Assembly: GCA_947653505.1 (NCBI GenBank)
Contig: CANTHI010000147.1
Location: forward strand, 1-8,340
Source: an uncultured Eubacterium sp.
GTDB taxonomy: Bacteria > Bacillota_A > Clostridia > Lachnospirales > Lachnospiraceae
Length of the DNA stretch: 8,340 nt
Direction of reading: 5' to 3'
Every line of letters starts with the position of its first letter. Within the stretch, counting starts at the first letter, position 1. Shown one piece after another: positions 1 through 7,469 of this stretch. The position numbers and the translations under genes are program-made. Below the pieces are notes generated by a model. That model saw nothing but the letters and a program-made list of their open reading frames with translations. It made no database searches and was not told where the DNA came from.

Positions 1-57
1 TTCTTGCAAAGTGTCTGCTCCCGCTGGCAGTCCTATAATGAAAACATAAAATATCAT
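1..57 (-). CDS. Possible start of a gene running off the left edge (partial)
   Basis: Reading leftward from an ATG at 55-57, nineteen codons stay open to the window edge. The encoded start is hydrophobic (MIFYVFIIGLPAG, then ADTLQE), which could be an N-terminal membrane or export segment. The main support is context: a good promoter at 93-121 points this way and would leave a leader of about 30 nt before this ATG. Against it, the ribosome site is weak (AAAGAAA about 9 nt upstream) and nineteen codons are too few to recognise a family. The true start could also lie beyond the window, making this stretch untranslated leader. Confidence 0.3.
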   Translation of the reverse strand, partial: MIFYVFIIGLPAGADTLQE

Positions 58-92
58 TTGATACAGTTTCTTTTGAATACCGTTCGTCTGAC

Positions 93-121
93 AATATATC
101 ACAAATCAGCTGGAATTTCAA
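93..121 (-). promoter_or_regulatory. Sigma-A-type promoter pointing out of the left edge
   Basis: On the minus strand there is a -35 box TTGAAA (116-121), a 17-bp spacer and a -10 box TATATT (93-98), preceded by TGA, which fits an extended -10 (TGn). It lies downstream of the channel gene that ends at 204, so it most likely drives a new transcription unit starting near 57 or beyond the window. Assigned by consensus match only. Confidence 0.5.
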
Positions 122-203
122 TATTTTGCATGGATGTGCTGAAAAAAAGACATGTGTGCGGACAGGTGTGTTTATGTATAGAATGTAACACTCAAATTCA
201 CAC

Positions 204-824
204 TTATGCCTGCCACTTTTTCACCCACGGAATCAGCATTCCCCCGACTGAATTTCCGAGTGTAATCACCAGAATACACCCCACAGCCCGTCCTGACCAG
301 GCTCTGCCCAGAAAAAAGTAAAACATATCTGCAATGCAATGTTCAAACCCGCATAAAATAAAAGCTGCAACTCCCATAAATAAAATCGCAGGGTGCCCGG
401 ACGACCGGTATCCTTCTACAGCCGCGTACATTAAAAGGCCACAAAAAACAGACAGCAGGAACAGACTCAGCAGCCGGTCATTTATTTTTGTGCCGCTGAT
501 TGTGCCAGCCAGCTTAGAAATGCCGCTGATTCTGGTCTGCCGTACAGCTACGGCTGCCAGTCCTGTACCTGCCAGATTGCCGGACCATATGACAATCAGC
601 TCTGCCAGATACGAAACCGGCTGCGTGACCAGATAGCCTACTTTTCCAGTGTACAGATTCAGACCGTGAACGCAGATCGTATACAGTCCTACGGTAAACA
701 TAAGCGCTCCGGCTGTTTTATTTTCCAGAGATAAATATACAATCCCGCCGATGCTGATGGCAATGCCGGCTAAAACTGCCAGTGCAAATATACGAAAATA
801 TTTTCTGATGTGTCCCTCTCCCAT
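204..824 (-). CDS. Formate/nitrite transporter (FNT) family channel, compact form
   Basis: An inner-membrane pentameric channel of the FocA/NirC/HSC type, which moves small monovalent anions or their acids (formate, nitrite, hydrosulfide, lactate/acetate). Six hydrophobic segments are visible at about residues 13-32, 38-58, 67-93, 117-135, 147-172 and 181-200. Family landmarks are present: GLNLYTGKV (54-62) in the omega-loop region of helix 2, GNLAG (82-86) in helix 3, GFEHCIADMF (159-168) with the central histidine at H162, equivalent to the pore histidine of FocA, and GNSVGG (190-195) in helix 6. At 206 residues it is shorter than the usual 250-285, with short termini and loops. The ATG at 824 is chosen for GGGAG 9 nt upstream; an ATG at 840 is out of frame. 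No formate lyase or nitrite gene is adjacent, so the substrate is undetermined. No terminator is evident after its stop. Family assignment is firm. Confidence 0.88.
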   Translation of the reverse strand: MGEGHIRKYFRIFALAVLAGIAISIGGIVYLSLENKTAGALMFTVGLYTICVHGLNLYTGKVGYLVTQPVSYLAELIVIWSGNLAGTGLAAVAVRQTRISGISKLAGTISGTKINDRLLSLFLLSVFCGLLMYAAVEGYRSSGHPAILFMGVAAFILCGFEHCIADMFYFFLGRAWSGRAVGCILVITLGNSVGGMLIPWVKKWQA

Positions 825-851
825 ACCCTTTTACTCCCATCTTTTGTATTG

Positions 852-951
852 ATACTGCACACCACTTAAATTTACAGTATGCCCCGACTGCAGACCACCA
901 GCCAAACACCTTTCGGGCTACATTACTGTAAATTCTGGCGGTCTGCAGTAT
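852..951 (-). repeat. 100-bp inverted-repeat element in the channel-gene leader; leader RNA or MITE-like
   Basis: The two ends form an imperfect 28-bp inverted repeat (23 of 28 positions alike): ATACTGCA outermost (852-859 with 944-951), a variable 9-bp part, then AATTTACAGTA (869-879 with 924-934). Inside this lies GCCCCGA/TCGGGC (881-887 with 913-918). A 14-bp arm CTGCAGACCACCAG (888-901) also complements CTGGCGGTCTGCAG (935-948) with a single G-U-type difference. The 14-bp and 11-bp pairings are interleaved, so they form a pseudoknot or exclude each other. Strand is given as minus because the element lies between the upstream terminator and the channel gene on that strand. I do not recognise a known riboswitch class. 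No target-site duplication or transposase is visible. The repeats are certain; their role is not. Confidence 0.65.
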
Positions 952-993
952 AAAAAAGGTCATACAGCCATGATCCTTTTATGCTGTATGACC
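951..993 (-). terminator. Intrinsic terminator of the small CxxC gene
   Basis: A perfect 11-bp stem, GGTCATACAGC (958-968) with GCTGTATGACC (983-993), closes a 14-nt loop. On the minus strand it is followed at once by six T residues (952-957). It starts 25 nt after the stop codon of the small gene at 1019-1240, as expected for a Rho-independent terminator. It also stands between that gene and the channel gene, so the channel gene needs read-through or its own start. Confidence 0.88.
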
Positions 994-1018
994 GCTTGCA
1001 TGATTTACATACAAATCT

Positions 1019-1240
1019 TTAATATTCCTTCGTGATCCCGTCCAGACCATACATCTCCTTAAAAGTCTGCAGATCCTTTTCATTCCGCACAAACATTACT
1101 TCATGAAATTTTCCGGTACGGTTGTCTTTAAATCCGGCTACCTGCTCGCCATTGCAGATACTGCATTTTAAGACCGGTTTCTGATTGATCCTGTCATATT
1201 CCAGCTTTTCTTTTTCCTGTTTTTTCTTCTGAAACAGCAT
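1019..1240 (-). CDS. Small conserved-looking CxxC protein of unknown function
   Basis: Encodes 73 residues. The N-terminus is very basic and charged (MLFQKKKQEKEK, residues 1-12), followed by a compact part with CSIC (26-29), GEQVAGFKD, then HEVMFVRNEKDLQTFKEMYGL. Only one CxxC pair is present (C26, C29), half of a zinc ribbon, so metal binding would need dimerisation or other ligands such as H45; a thiol role is an alternative. No signal peptide or membrane segment is seen. The ATG at 1240 is preceded by AAAGGA 8 nt upstream, a good ribosome site. The gene is monocistronic: a promoter at 1396-1424 and a terminator at 951-993 bracket it. It resembles short proteins I recall from Lachnospiraceae without an established function. 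That it is a real gene is well supported; function is unknown. Confidence 0.85.
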   Translation of the reverse strand: MLFQKKKQEKEKLEYDRINQKPVLKCSICNGEQVAGFKDNRTGKFHEVMFVRNEKDLQTFKEMYGLDGITKEY

Positions 1241-1395
1241 TGCGTCATTCCTTTCTGATTTTTTCTGTATGATTCCCTTGTCTATATGGCGTCTGTTTCT
1301 GCCATTTTCACAGACTGTATCTTTACCGAACGTGAAAACATTTCATTAATGATATGAATCTATGCCAGCTGCATAACTTCGGCTGCTACGCTTCC

Positions 1396-1424
1396 ATTAT
1401 ACAAAAAAACATCTGTCTTTACAA
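1396..1424 (-). promoter_or_regulatory. Promoter of the small CxxC gene
   Basis: On the minus strand there is a -35 box TTGTAA (1419-1424), a 17-bp spacer containing seven T residues, and a consensus -10 box TATAAT (1396-1401). The start would fall near 1389, giving a leader of about 150 nt before the ATG at 1240. The leader holds short inverted repeats such as ATGGC/GCCAT and TTTTCAC/GTGAAAA but no recognised riboswitch. The -35 box begins only 19 nt beyond the permease stop codon. Confidence 0.7.
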
Positions 1425-1442
1425 TCAATTTTAAAGGAAATC

Positions 1443-3857
1443 CTATTCCTGATACCGGATTCTGTCAACCAGTGACTCCTTTTTCAGATTCCTGCTTAAT
1501 AAAAATGACAGCAGCGCCTGCAAAAGTCCGATAACCACGACCATCCCCACAATCTCTGCAGCTGGAATATGATATACATTTAATCCAAATATACCTTTCG
1601 CTCTTGCGTAGCGGAAAACGGCATATCCAGCCGGCAGTCCGCCCAGTACAGCGACCAGTACCGTTCCGCCTGAAAATAAGAGTCCCTGCAGCTGCAGGCT
1701 TGCATTCAGCTGGCGGTTTGTCATGCCGACGGCCTGCAGGATTCCGTATTCCTGCTTCTTGGTAATGATATTCATAATCATCGTATTTGCCAGATTCATA
1801 AATCCAATCAGCCCCAGAACGATCAGGAACAAATAGCAAATCGCTTTCATCATACGAATGGACGTCTCCGCTATATCCAGCTCCTGCTCGTATACAGTCA
1901 TCCCGACATATTCCAGTCCTGACAGCAGCTGCTCCAGCTGTGCGCGTATCTCTGGCACGTCTTCCGGTCTGCAGTCTGCCCACAGCCAGCCTGTTGAGGC
2001 GCCCGTCAGTCCCATTCTCTGATACATGCCTTCTGTAATCACAAAGTTTGCAGGCGCGTACGCGAATACGCCAGCCAGACGTCCGTTCACTGTTGTGTTT
2101 TCTCTTCCATTTGTAAACTCTGCTGTCAGCTGCTGGTCCAGATAATATCCGCTGTCTTCCAGAAAATGGAGCCATCCATAATAAAAGCAGTCCTGCTGCG
2201 TCCCCTGCTCATAATCCAGTTCTCCCATCATGGAACCGCTGCGCTTTTTTGTTTTTGTAAAGCTCTCTTCATCCAGTACCGCGACATCTTCTTTTTTGCC
2301 ATTGATCTGTGCCACCAGAATATCTCTTGTCTTTATCTCCGTCACACCGTCAATCGCCTGAATCTTTTGGATCAGTGTCTGATTCAGCGGATTCTGTTTC
2401 AAAATCATATCCAGATTGTGCTCCGGATAAGCCTCATCGTCCATATAATAATTCAGCTCGATCTGAAACTGCCCGTATTCTACCCCGTTTCTGGCCTCGT
2501 ATGCCGTGTCCATATTGCTGACGCAGTTTGACAGAATCACAAACAATACACACGATAATCCCATTGTAAGGATCGTCATGACCGTACGTTTTTTATTTGC
2601 CGAAATATTTGCTGCCGCCAGTGCATACACGCTCATGCTCGTTCTGCCTTTCCGGAATCCGGCCTCACTGCTGCCCGTACGTTCCGTGTAGCGCAGTGCA
2701 TCTACCGGAGAAAGCCTGCCTGCGATTTTCATCGGCCTGCGCAGTGCCAGCAGCACGGTAAACAATGCCAGTCCCGCTGCCACCAGCAGCATCGGCAGCG
2801 AAAAGACACGGACCTTCACCGGTTCCAGACCGGCTACTGCTTTCGTCTGTCCTGTCATCCAGCCAAGACCTGCCCATGAGATCAGATATCCGGCCAGTAT
2901 GCCCGGTGGTATGCTGCATCCGGCCAGCGACAGCCCTTCCTGCAGTATCAGACGGCGCATCTGCTTCTTTCCGGCGCCAAGCGCGCGTATTTTTCCATAT
3001 TCCCGTATATTCTGCGCGATTCCTACCTGAAAAATGTTATAAATAATAATAACGGAAAACAAAATGACTACGAGCACAATTCCTGCACTCACACCGAGCG
3101 TCTCCATATCTGTGTCCAGTGTCAGCATCAGATACGGCGCATTGACAACCACATTTTTTTCAGCAATTCCACACTCTGCCGCAAGCTCTTTGATCACTTC
3201 TTCCGCATTCCCGGTTGTAATCTGTACATCTTCTCCCAGACGAAACGGCACCATGCAGCTGTGTTCCTCTGCTTTATACTGTGCATTTACAAATGCGTGT
3301 GACCCAAGTACCAGAAATGCTTTCTGATCCGGCTGTGACTGACAGATTCCACTGACCGAAAACGTGCGTGCCTCATACTTATGCTTCAGATCCGGCCGGT
3401 ATTCTAACTGGACAAGATCTCCCACATGGACATCCTCATATCCGGCTGCCGCAAAAAATTCCTTCTGTGCCGCTATTTCATTTTCTGTCTTTGGATAATT
3501 TCCTTCTATGAACTGCCGGACCGTATTAGAAAATTCCCTGGCATTTTCATCCATCGCCACAAAGCTCACTCTGCCGTCGGATTTTAAATATCCGGCATCC
3601 GTCACCAGTCCGGTTTGGGAAAACTCTCCCCGCCTTTTGATTTCATCAAGCTGCCCGGGCTCCACATTCCGAAACATTCCATAATAACTGCCATAATCAC
3701 GCGCCGCATTTGCCTTCCCTGTCCTTATGAGCCAGTTCGCGCATGTACAGATCACTGTCAGCAGGATCGTCGATAAAAAAATCGCTGCCATGATCAGAAC
3801 GCTTCTGATTTTATTTTTCTTATTATTGCTCCACGCTATCCTTGCAATCGTCTTCAT
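1443..3857 (-). CDS. ABC transporter permease with two FtsX domains (MacB-like, 4+4 helices)
   Basis: The membrane partner of the ATPase encoded just upstream; stop and start overlap as ATGA (3854-3857), suggesting translational coupling. The 804 residues show an internal duplication. Half one has helix 1 (about 20-42), an extracytoplasmic domain (43-256) and helices 2-4 (257-280, 305-330, 352-372). Half two has helix 5 (427-447), a second external domain (448-671) and helices 6-8 (672-697, 722-748, 765-787). Each half carries the cytoplasmic FtsX coupling segment: REYGKIRALGAGKKQMRR (285-302) and KQEYGILQAVGMTNRQL (701-717). Two large external domains fit mechanotransmission/MacB-type machines that expel peptides, antibiotics or lipoproteins from the outer membrane face. 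They do not fit the 10-helix Bce-type permease with one external domain. The neighbouring kinase suggests defence against an envelope-active compound; the substrate is inferred only. No strong terminator follows the stop. Confidence 0.95.
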   Translation of the reverse strand: MKTIARIAWSNNKKNKIRSVLIMAAIFLSTILLTVICTCANWLIRTGKANAARDYGSYYGMFRNVEPGQLDEIKRRGEFSQTGLVTDAGYLKSDGRVSFVAMDENAREFSNTVRQFIEGNYPKTENEIAAQKEFFAAAGYEDVHVGDLVQLEYRPDLKHKYEARTFSVSGICQSQPDQKAFLVLGSHAFVNAQYKAEEHSCMVPFRLGEDVQITTGNAEEVIKELAAECGIAEKNVVVNAPYLMLTLDTDMETLGVSAGIVLVVILFSVIIIYNIFQVGIAQNIREYGKIRALGAGKKQMRRLILQEGLSLAGCSIPPGILAGYLISWAGLGWMTGQTKAVAGLEPVKVRVFSLPMLLVAAGLALFTVLLALRRPMKIAGRLSPVDALRYTERTGSSEAGFRKGRTSMSVYALAAANISANKKRTVMTILTMGLSCVLFVILSNCVSNMDTAYEARNGVEYGQFQIELNYYMDDEAYPEHNLDMILKQNPLNQTLIQKIQAIDGVTEIKTRDILVAQINGKKEDVAVLDEESFTKTKKRSGSMMGELDYEQGTQQDCFYYGWLHFLEDSGYYLDQQLTAEFTNGRENTTVNGRLAGVFAYAPANFVITEGMYQRMGLTGASTGWLWADCRPEDVPEIRAQLEQLLSGLEYVGMTVYEQELDIAETSIRMMKAICYLFLIVLGLIGFMNLANTMIMNIITKKQEYGILQAVGMTNRQLNASLQLQGLLFSGGTVLVAVLGGLPAGYAVFRYARAKGIFGLNVYHIPAAEIVGMVVVIGLLQALLSFLLSRNLKKESLVDRIRYQE

Positions 3858-4528
3858 GAAAAATCCACCACCCGTCCGTCTTCTATAACCATAATCCGGT
3901 CTGCTGCCTGTGCGATCTCTTCGTCATGCGTAATCATCACAACCGTCTGCCCGTACTTCTGCGCCGACAGCTTTAACAGCGCAACGACCTCTTCACTCGT
4001 ACGGGAATCCAGATTTCCAGTCGGCTCATCCGCAAAGACAATATCCGGTTTTGCCGCCAGCGCCCTTGCGATCGCGGCCCTTTGCTGCTGTCCGCCAGAC
4101 AGCGCGTTTGGCAGATGATGCAGTCTCTTTTCCAGTCCGAGCGTCTGCACCAGCTCCTGAATATATGCCTGATTTACAGGCTGCTCATCCAGCCCGAGCG
4201 GCAGCACGATATTTTCCCATACATTAATCGAAGAGACCAGATTATACGCCTGAAAAATAAAGCCAATTTTTCTTCTGCGAAAAACCGCCAGCTCCTCCTC
4301 CTTCATTTTGGAAATATCTTTTCCCCGTACCAGCACACTGCCGGAGGTCGGTGTGTCCAGACCGCCCAGCATATGCAGCAGCGTACTTTTTCCAGAACCT
4401 GATTTTCCGACAATCGCCGCAAATTCCCCCTGCGCGATTTCCAGATTCATGTTGTCTACCGCCTTTACCTGATTTTCCCCTCTGCCGTAATATTTACATA
4501 GATTTTTTGTCTGTAAGATCGTATGCAT
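3854..4528 (-). CDS. ABC transporter ATP-binding protein, MacB/LolD/Bce family
   Basis: The cytoplasmic ATPase that powers the adjacent two-FtsX permease. All nucleotide-binding motifs are intact in 224 residues: Walker A GKSGSGKST (41-49), Q-loop Q93 in FIFQAYNL, ABC signature LSGGQQQR (143-150), Walker B IVFADEP (163-169) with catalytic E168, D-loop NLDS (172-175) and switch histidine H201. FQAYNL after the Q-loop and DEPTGNLD are typical of the LolD/MacB/BceA group that pairs with FtsX-type permeases. The length is normal for the family. The ATG at 4528 is chosen for a GGAAGG site 9 nt upstream and because LQTKNLCKYYG fits the usual N-terminus. A 107-nt gap to the kinase gene holds a candidate promoter and operator, so these two genes may be induced separately from the kinase. 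Confidence 0.97.
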   Translation of the reverse strand: MHTILQTKNLCKYYGRGENQVKAVDNMNLEIAQGEFAAIVGKSGSGKSTLLHMLGGLDTPTSGSVLVRGKDISKMKEEELAVFRRRKIGFIFQAYNLVSSINVWENIVLPLGLDEQPVNQAYIQELVQTLGLEKRLHHLPNALSGGQQQRAAIARALAAKPDIVFADEPTGNLDSRTSEEVVALLKLSAQKYGQTVVMITHDEEIAQAADRIMVIEDGRVVDFS

Positions 4529-4590
4529 CGTATGTATCCTTCCTTTCTTCCCTGCAGTCAGTTCCTTTTAAATAACTATATGCTTATCTT

Positions 4591-4619
4591 ATCATACGAA
4601 CCTTACAGCACACTTTCAG
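4591..4619 (-). promoter_or_regulatory. Candidate promoter for the ABC transporter genes
   Basis: On the minus strand, CTGAAA (4614-4619) and TATGAT (4591-4596) are separated by 17 bp, with a start near 4584 and a leader of about 55 nt. The -35 box matches the consensus at only 4 of 6 positions, which suits a promoter needing an activator. The inverted repeat at 4635-4650 sits 15 bp upstream of the -35 box. An extra half-site TGTAAG (4602-4607) lies inside the spacer. Confidence 0.45.
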
Positions 4620-4634
4620 AATCTGCGAAAAACA

Positions 4635-4650
4635 CTTACAGTTTTGTAAG
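4635..4650 (-). promoter_or_regulatory. Inverted-repeat operator matching TNACA-N4-TGTAA
   Basis: CTTACA-N4-TGTAAG is a perfect 6+6 inverted repeat spanning the stop codon of the histidine kinase gene (4636-4638). It fits the TNACA-N4-TGTAA consensus I recall as reported for BceR-like response regulators of Firmicutes, which activate peptide-antibiotic ABC transporter genes. Its position just upstream of the weak -35 box of the ABC promoter fits an activator site. It could alternatively act as a weak stem-loop, since TGTTTTTC follows, but a 6-bp AT-rich stem makes a poor terminator. Confidence 0.55.
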
Positions 4651-5922
4651 ATTCAAAACAGGCAGCTGCACGATAAATATACTTCCGGCATGTCCGTTTT
4701 TTCTTCCCTTCCCTGAGCGTACCGATACCGTTCCATGATGTTCCCCAATGATCCTGCGCACCAGATAAAGTCCCACTCCGGAGCCATTCTCCGCCTTTAC
4801 CCTGTGATCCGTGCCCCGGTAAAAGCGCTGAAATACTTTATGCTGCTCGGATCCCGGGATTCCAATCCCCTGATCTTCGATCTCGATCCGGATAAAGCTG
4901 ACCAGCTTTTGTATCGAGATCCGGATCTCGCTGCCTGCCGGACTGTATTTTACCGCATTATCCAGCAGATTGATAAATGCCTCGCACAGCCACTTCCGGT
5001 CCTGATCAATCTCCGTCTGTTCGAGATCCGGACTGTAATCAAATACCAGCTCCACCTGTTTTGCGGATGCTTTTGGATATATCCTGTTAACCGCCTCCAG
5101 CAGAGTATCCAGAAGCAGCGCCTGTTCAGGCACGATCTGTATCATCCCCGCCTCCATATGGGAAATCTGCACCAATGCTTCCAGTAATGTTTTCAGTCCC
5201 TCCAGCTCGTTCCGGCAACGGCCGTCAAACTCTGCACGCTCCGCTTCACTCAGTGTCTGGTCTTCCAGTATGGTAAAACACGTATCCAGCGCCGCAACCG
5301 GCGTCTTAAGCTGATGGGACAGATCTGTCACCAGACTTTTCGTTCTCTCCTTTTCTGTAAAAGCCTGTTCCTGTACCGCCCGCAGCTGGGCCTGCAGCAT
5401 TTCCAGCTGTCCACGGATCGATTCTGCTTCCGCCTCACAGCCTTTTGGCACCGGCAGTTCCGGATATGCTTCTGATGCCTGCTGTCTCATTCCGGCTTCG
5501 CGAAATCCGTCCAGATATTGTCCCAGTGATTTCAGATATACCTGATTTCTCTTGTTTTCCTGCTTCTCCCGTACATACAATACAGTCAGAAATACGGCCA
5601 GAAATAATGCTGTACCGGCTGTCAGGAACAGACACTGTTTCAGAAAGCGTGCAAAATACCTGTTCCGCAGGCTCTGCCTGTAACCATATTGTTCCAGTAC
5701 AAGCGTCTTGTCTGTCTTTTTCGTATTTTCTGTATTTTTTACATCCTCTGCTTTTAATATTTCAATTGCCGTATCCAGTCCGCTCTGTGCGTCTGACACC
5801 GCCACCCGGTTCAGGATGTCCATCTTATCCAGATAATTCTGATAGCAGCATATCATAAAACCAATCTGTAAGAAAATCATTCCGGCCAGCAGAACAGCCA
5901 TTACATGCATACCTTTTTTCAT
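4636..5922 (-). CDS. Sensor histidine kinase (HisKA/HATPase), exporter-linked
   Basis: A membrane kinase that would autophosphorylate on histidine and pass phosphate to an OmpR-type regulator. Counted from the ATG at 5922 (428 residues): helix 1 about 4-26, an external loop of about 67 residues (27-93), helix 2 about 94-117, a coiled-coil linker (about 165-188), HisKA box DLSHQLKTPV with H203, N box INLLDNAVKYS with N322, G1 DQGIGIP (350-356), F box FQRFYR and G2 GSGVGLYLV (380-388). All catalytic motifs are intact. The ATG at 5922 has GGAG 6 nt upstream. An ATG at 5934 with AGGAGG only 3 nt away, or a TTG at 5955, are possible alternatives. It precedes ABC exporter genes, so it probably senses their substrate. 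Unusually, no response regulator gene adjoins it: gdhA with its terminator lies directly upstream, and no clear promoter is seen before the kinase. Confidence 0.95.
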   Translation of the reverse strand: MKKGMHVMAVLLAGMIFLQIGFMICCYQNYLDKMDILNRVAVSDAQSGLDTAIEILKAEDVKNTENTKKTDKTLVLEQYGYRQSLRNRYFARFLKQCLFLTAGTALFLAVFLTVLYVREKQENKRNQVYLKSLGQYLDGFREAGMRQQASEAYPELPVPKGCEAEAESIRGQLEMLQAQLRAVQEQAFTEKERTKSLVTDLSHQLKTPVAALDTCFTILEDQTLSEAERAEFDGRCRNELEGLKTLLEALVQISHMEAGMIQIVPEQALLLDTLLEAVNRIYPKASAKQVELVFDYSPDLEQTEIDQDRKWLCEAFINLLDNAVKYSPAGSEIRISIQKLVSFIRIEIEDQGIGIPGSEQHKVFQRFYRGTDHRVKAENGSGVGLYLVRRIIGEHHGTVSVRSGKGRKNGHAGSIFIVQLPVLNLTKL

Positions 5923-5994
5923 GATTCTCTCCATTCCCCTCCTGGGCACAAACAAGTTGCGGAAAATTCAACAAATTCTTTCCCTCTTTCCTAT

Positions 5995-6025
5995 AAAAGA
6001 AAAGGACTCCGAAGAGTCCTTTTTT
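5995..6025 (-). terminator. Intrinsic terminator of gdhA
   Basis: A perfect 10-bp stem, AAAAGGACTC with GAGTCCTTTT (6000-6009 and 6014-6023), reads on the minus strand with a UUCG loop closed by C-G, the very stable cUUCGg tetraloop. TTTT of the stem plus CTTTT follows. It begins 7 nt after the gdhA stop codon. With T residues on both sides it could also stop plus-strand transcription, but no plus-strand gene is seen. Confidence 0.92.
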
Positions 6026-6032
6026 GTACAAA

Positions 6033-7441
<1,409 letters not shown>

Positions 7442-7469
7442 GATATTTTTCATTTTTTGGCAAATTTCC

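Noticed and set aside
34..39. TATAAT on the plus strand near the left edge
   Set aside because: No -35 box lies at 16-18 bp (TTGCAA is 24 bp away) and no plus-strand gene follows.
142..170. Possible terminator of the channel gene (T7 on the minus strand near a GC-containing stretch)
   Set aside because: The two 10-bp units at 149-158 and 161-170 are direct repeats, not inverted, so no stem forms.
4..321. Plus-strand open frame of 105 codons starting with TTG
   Set aside because: It has no ribosome site, its second part is antisense to the clear FNT channel gene, and the peptide resembles nothing recognisable.
718..963. 81-codon minus-strand frame across the 100-bp inverted-repeat element
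   Set aside because: It would start inside the upstream terminator stem and overlap the start of the channel gene in another frame, with no ribosome site.
1002..1017. GATTT-N6-AAATC inverted repeat next to the small gene's stop
   Set aside because: A 5-bp AT-rich stem without a T-tract; the neighbouring 11-bp stem explains termination better.
1465..2175. 236-codon minus-strand frame inside the permease gene
   Set aside because: It is an out-of-frame shadow of the FtsX permease, arginine- and glycine-rich with no domain pattern; the permease frame has clear helices and FtsX motifs.
5955..5990. GTTG/CAAC inverted repeat upstream of the kinase as promoter or operator
   Set aside because: Only four bases per arm and no -10-like box at the right distance; not distinguishable from chance.
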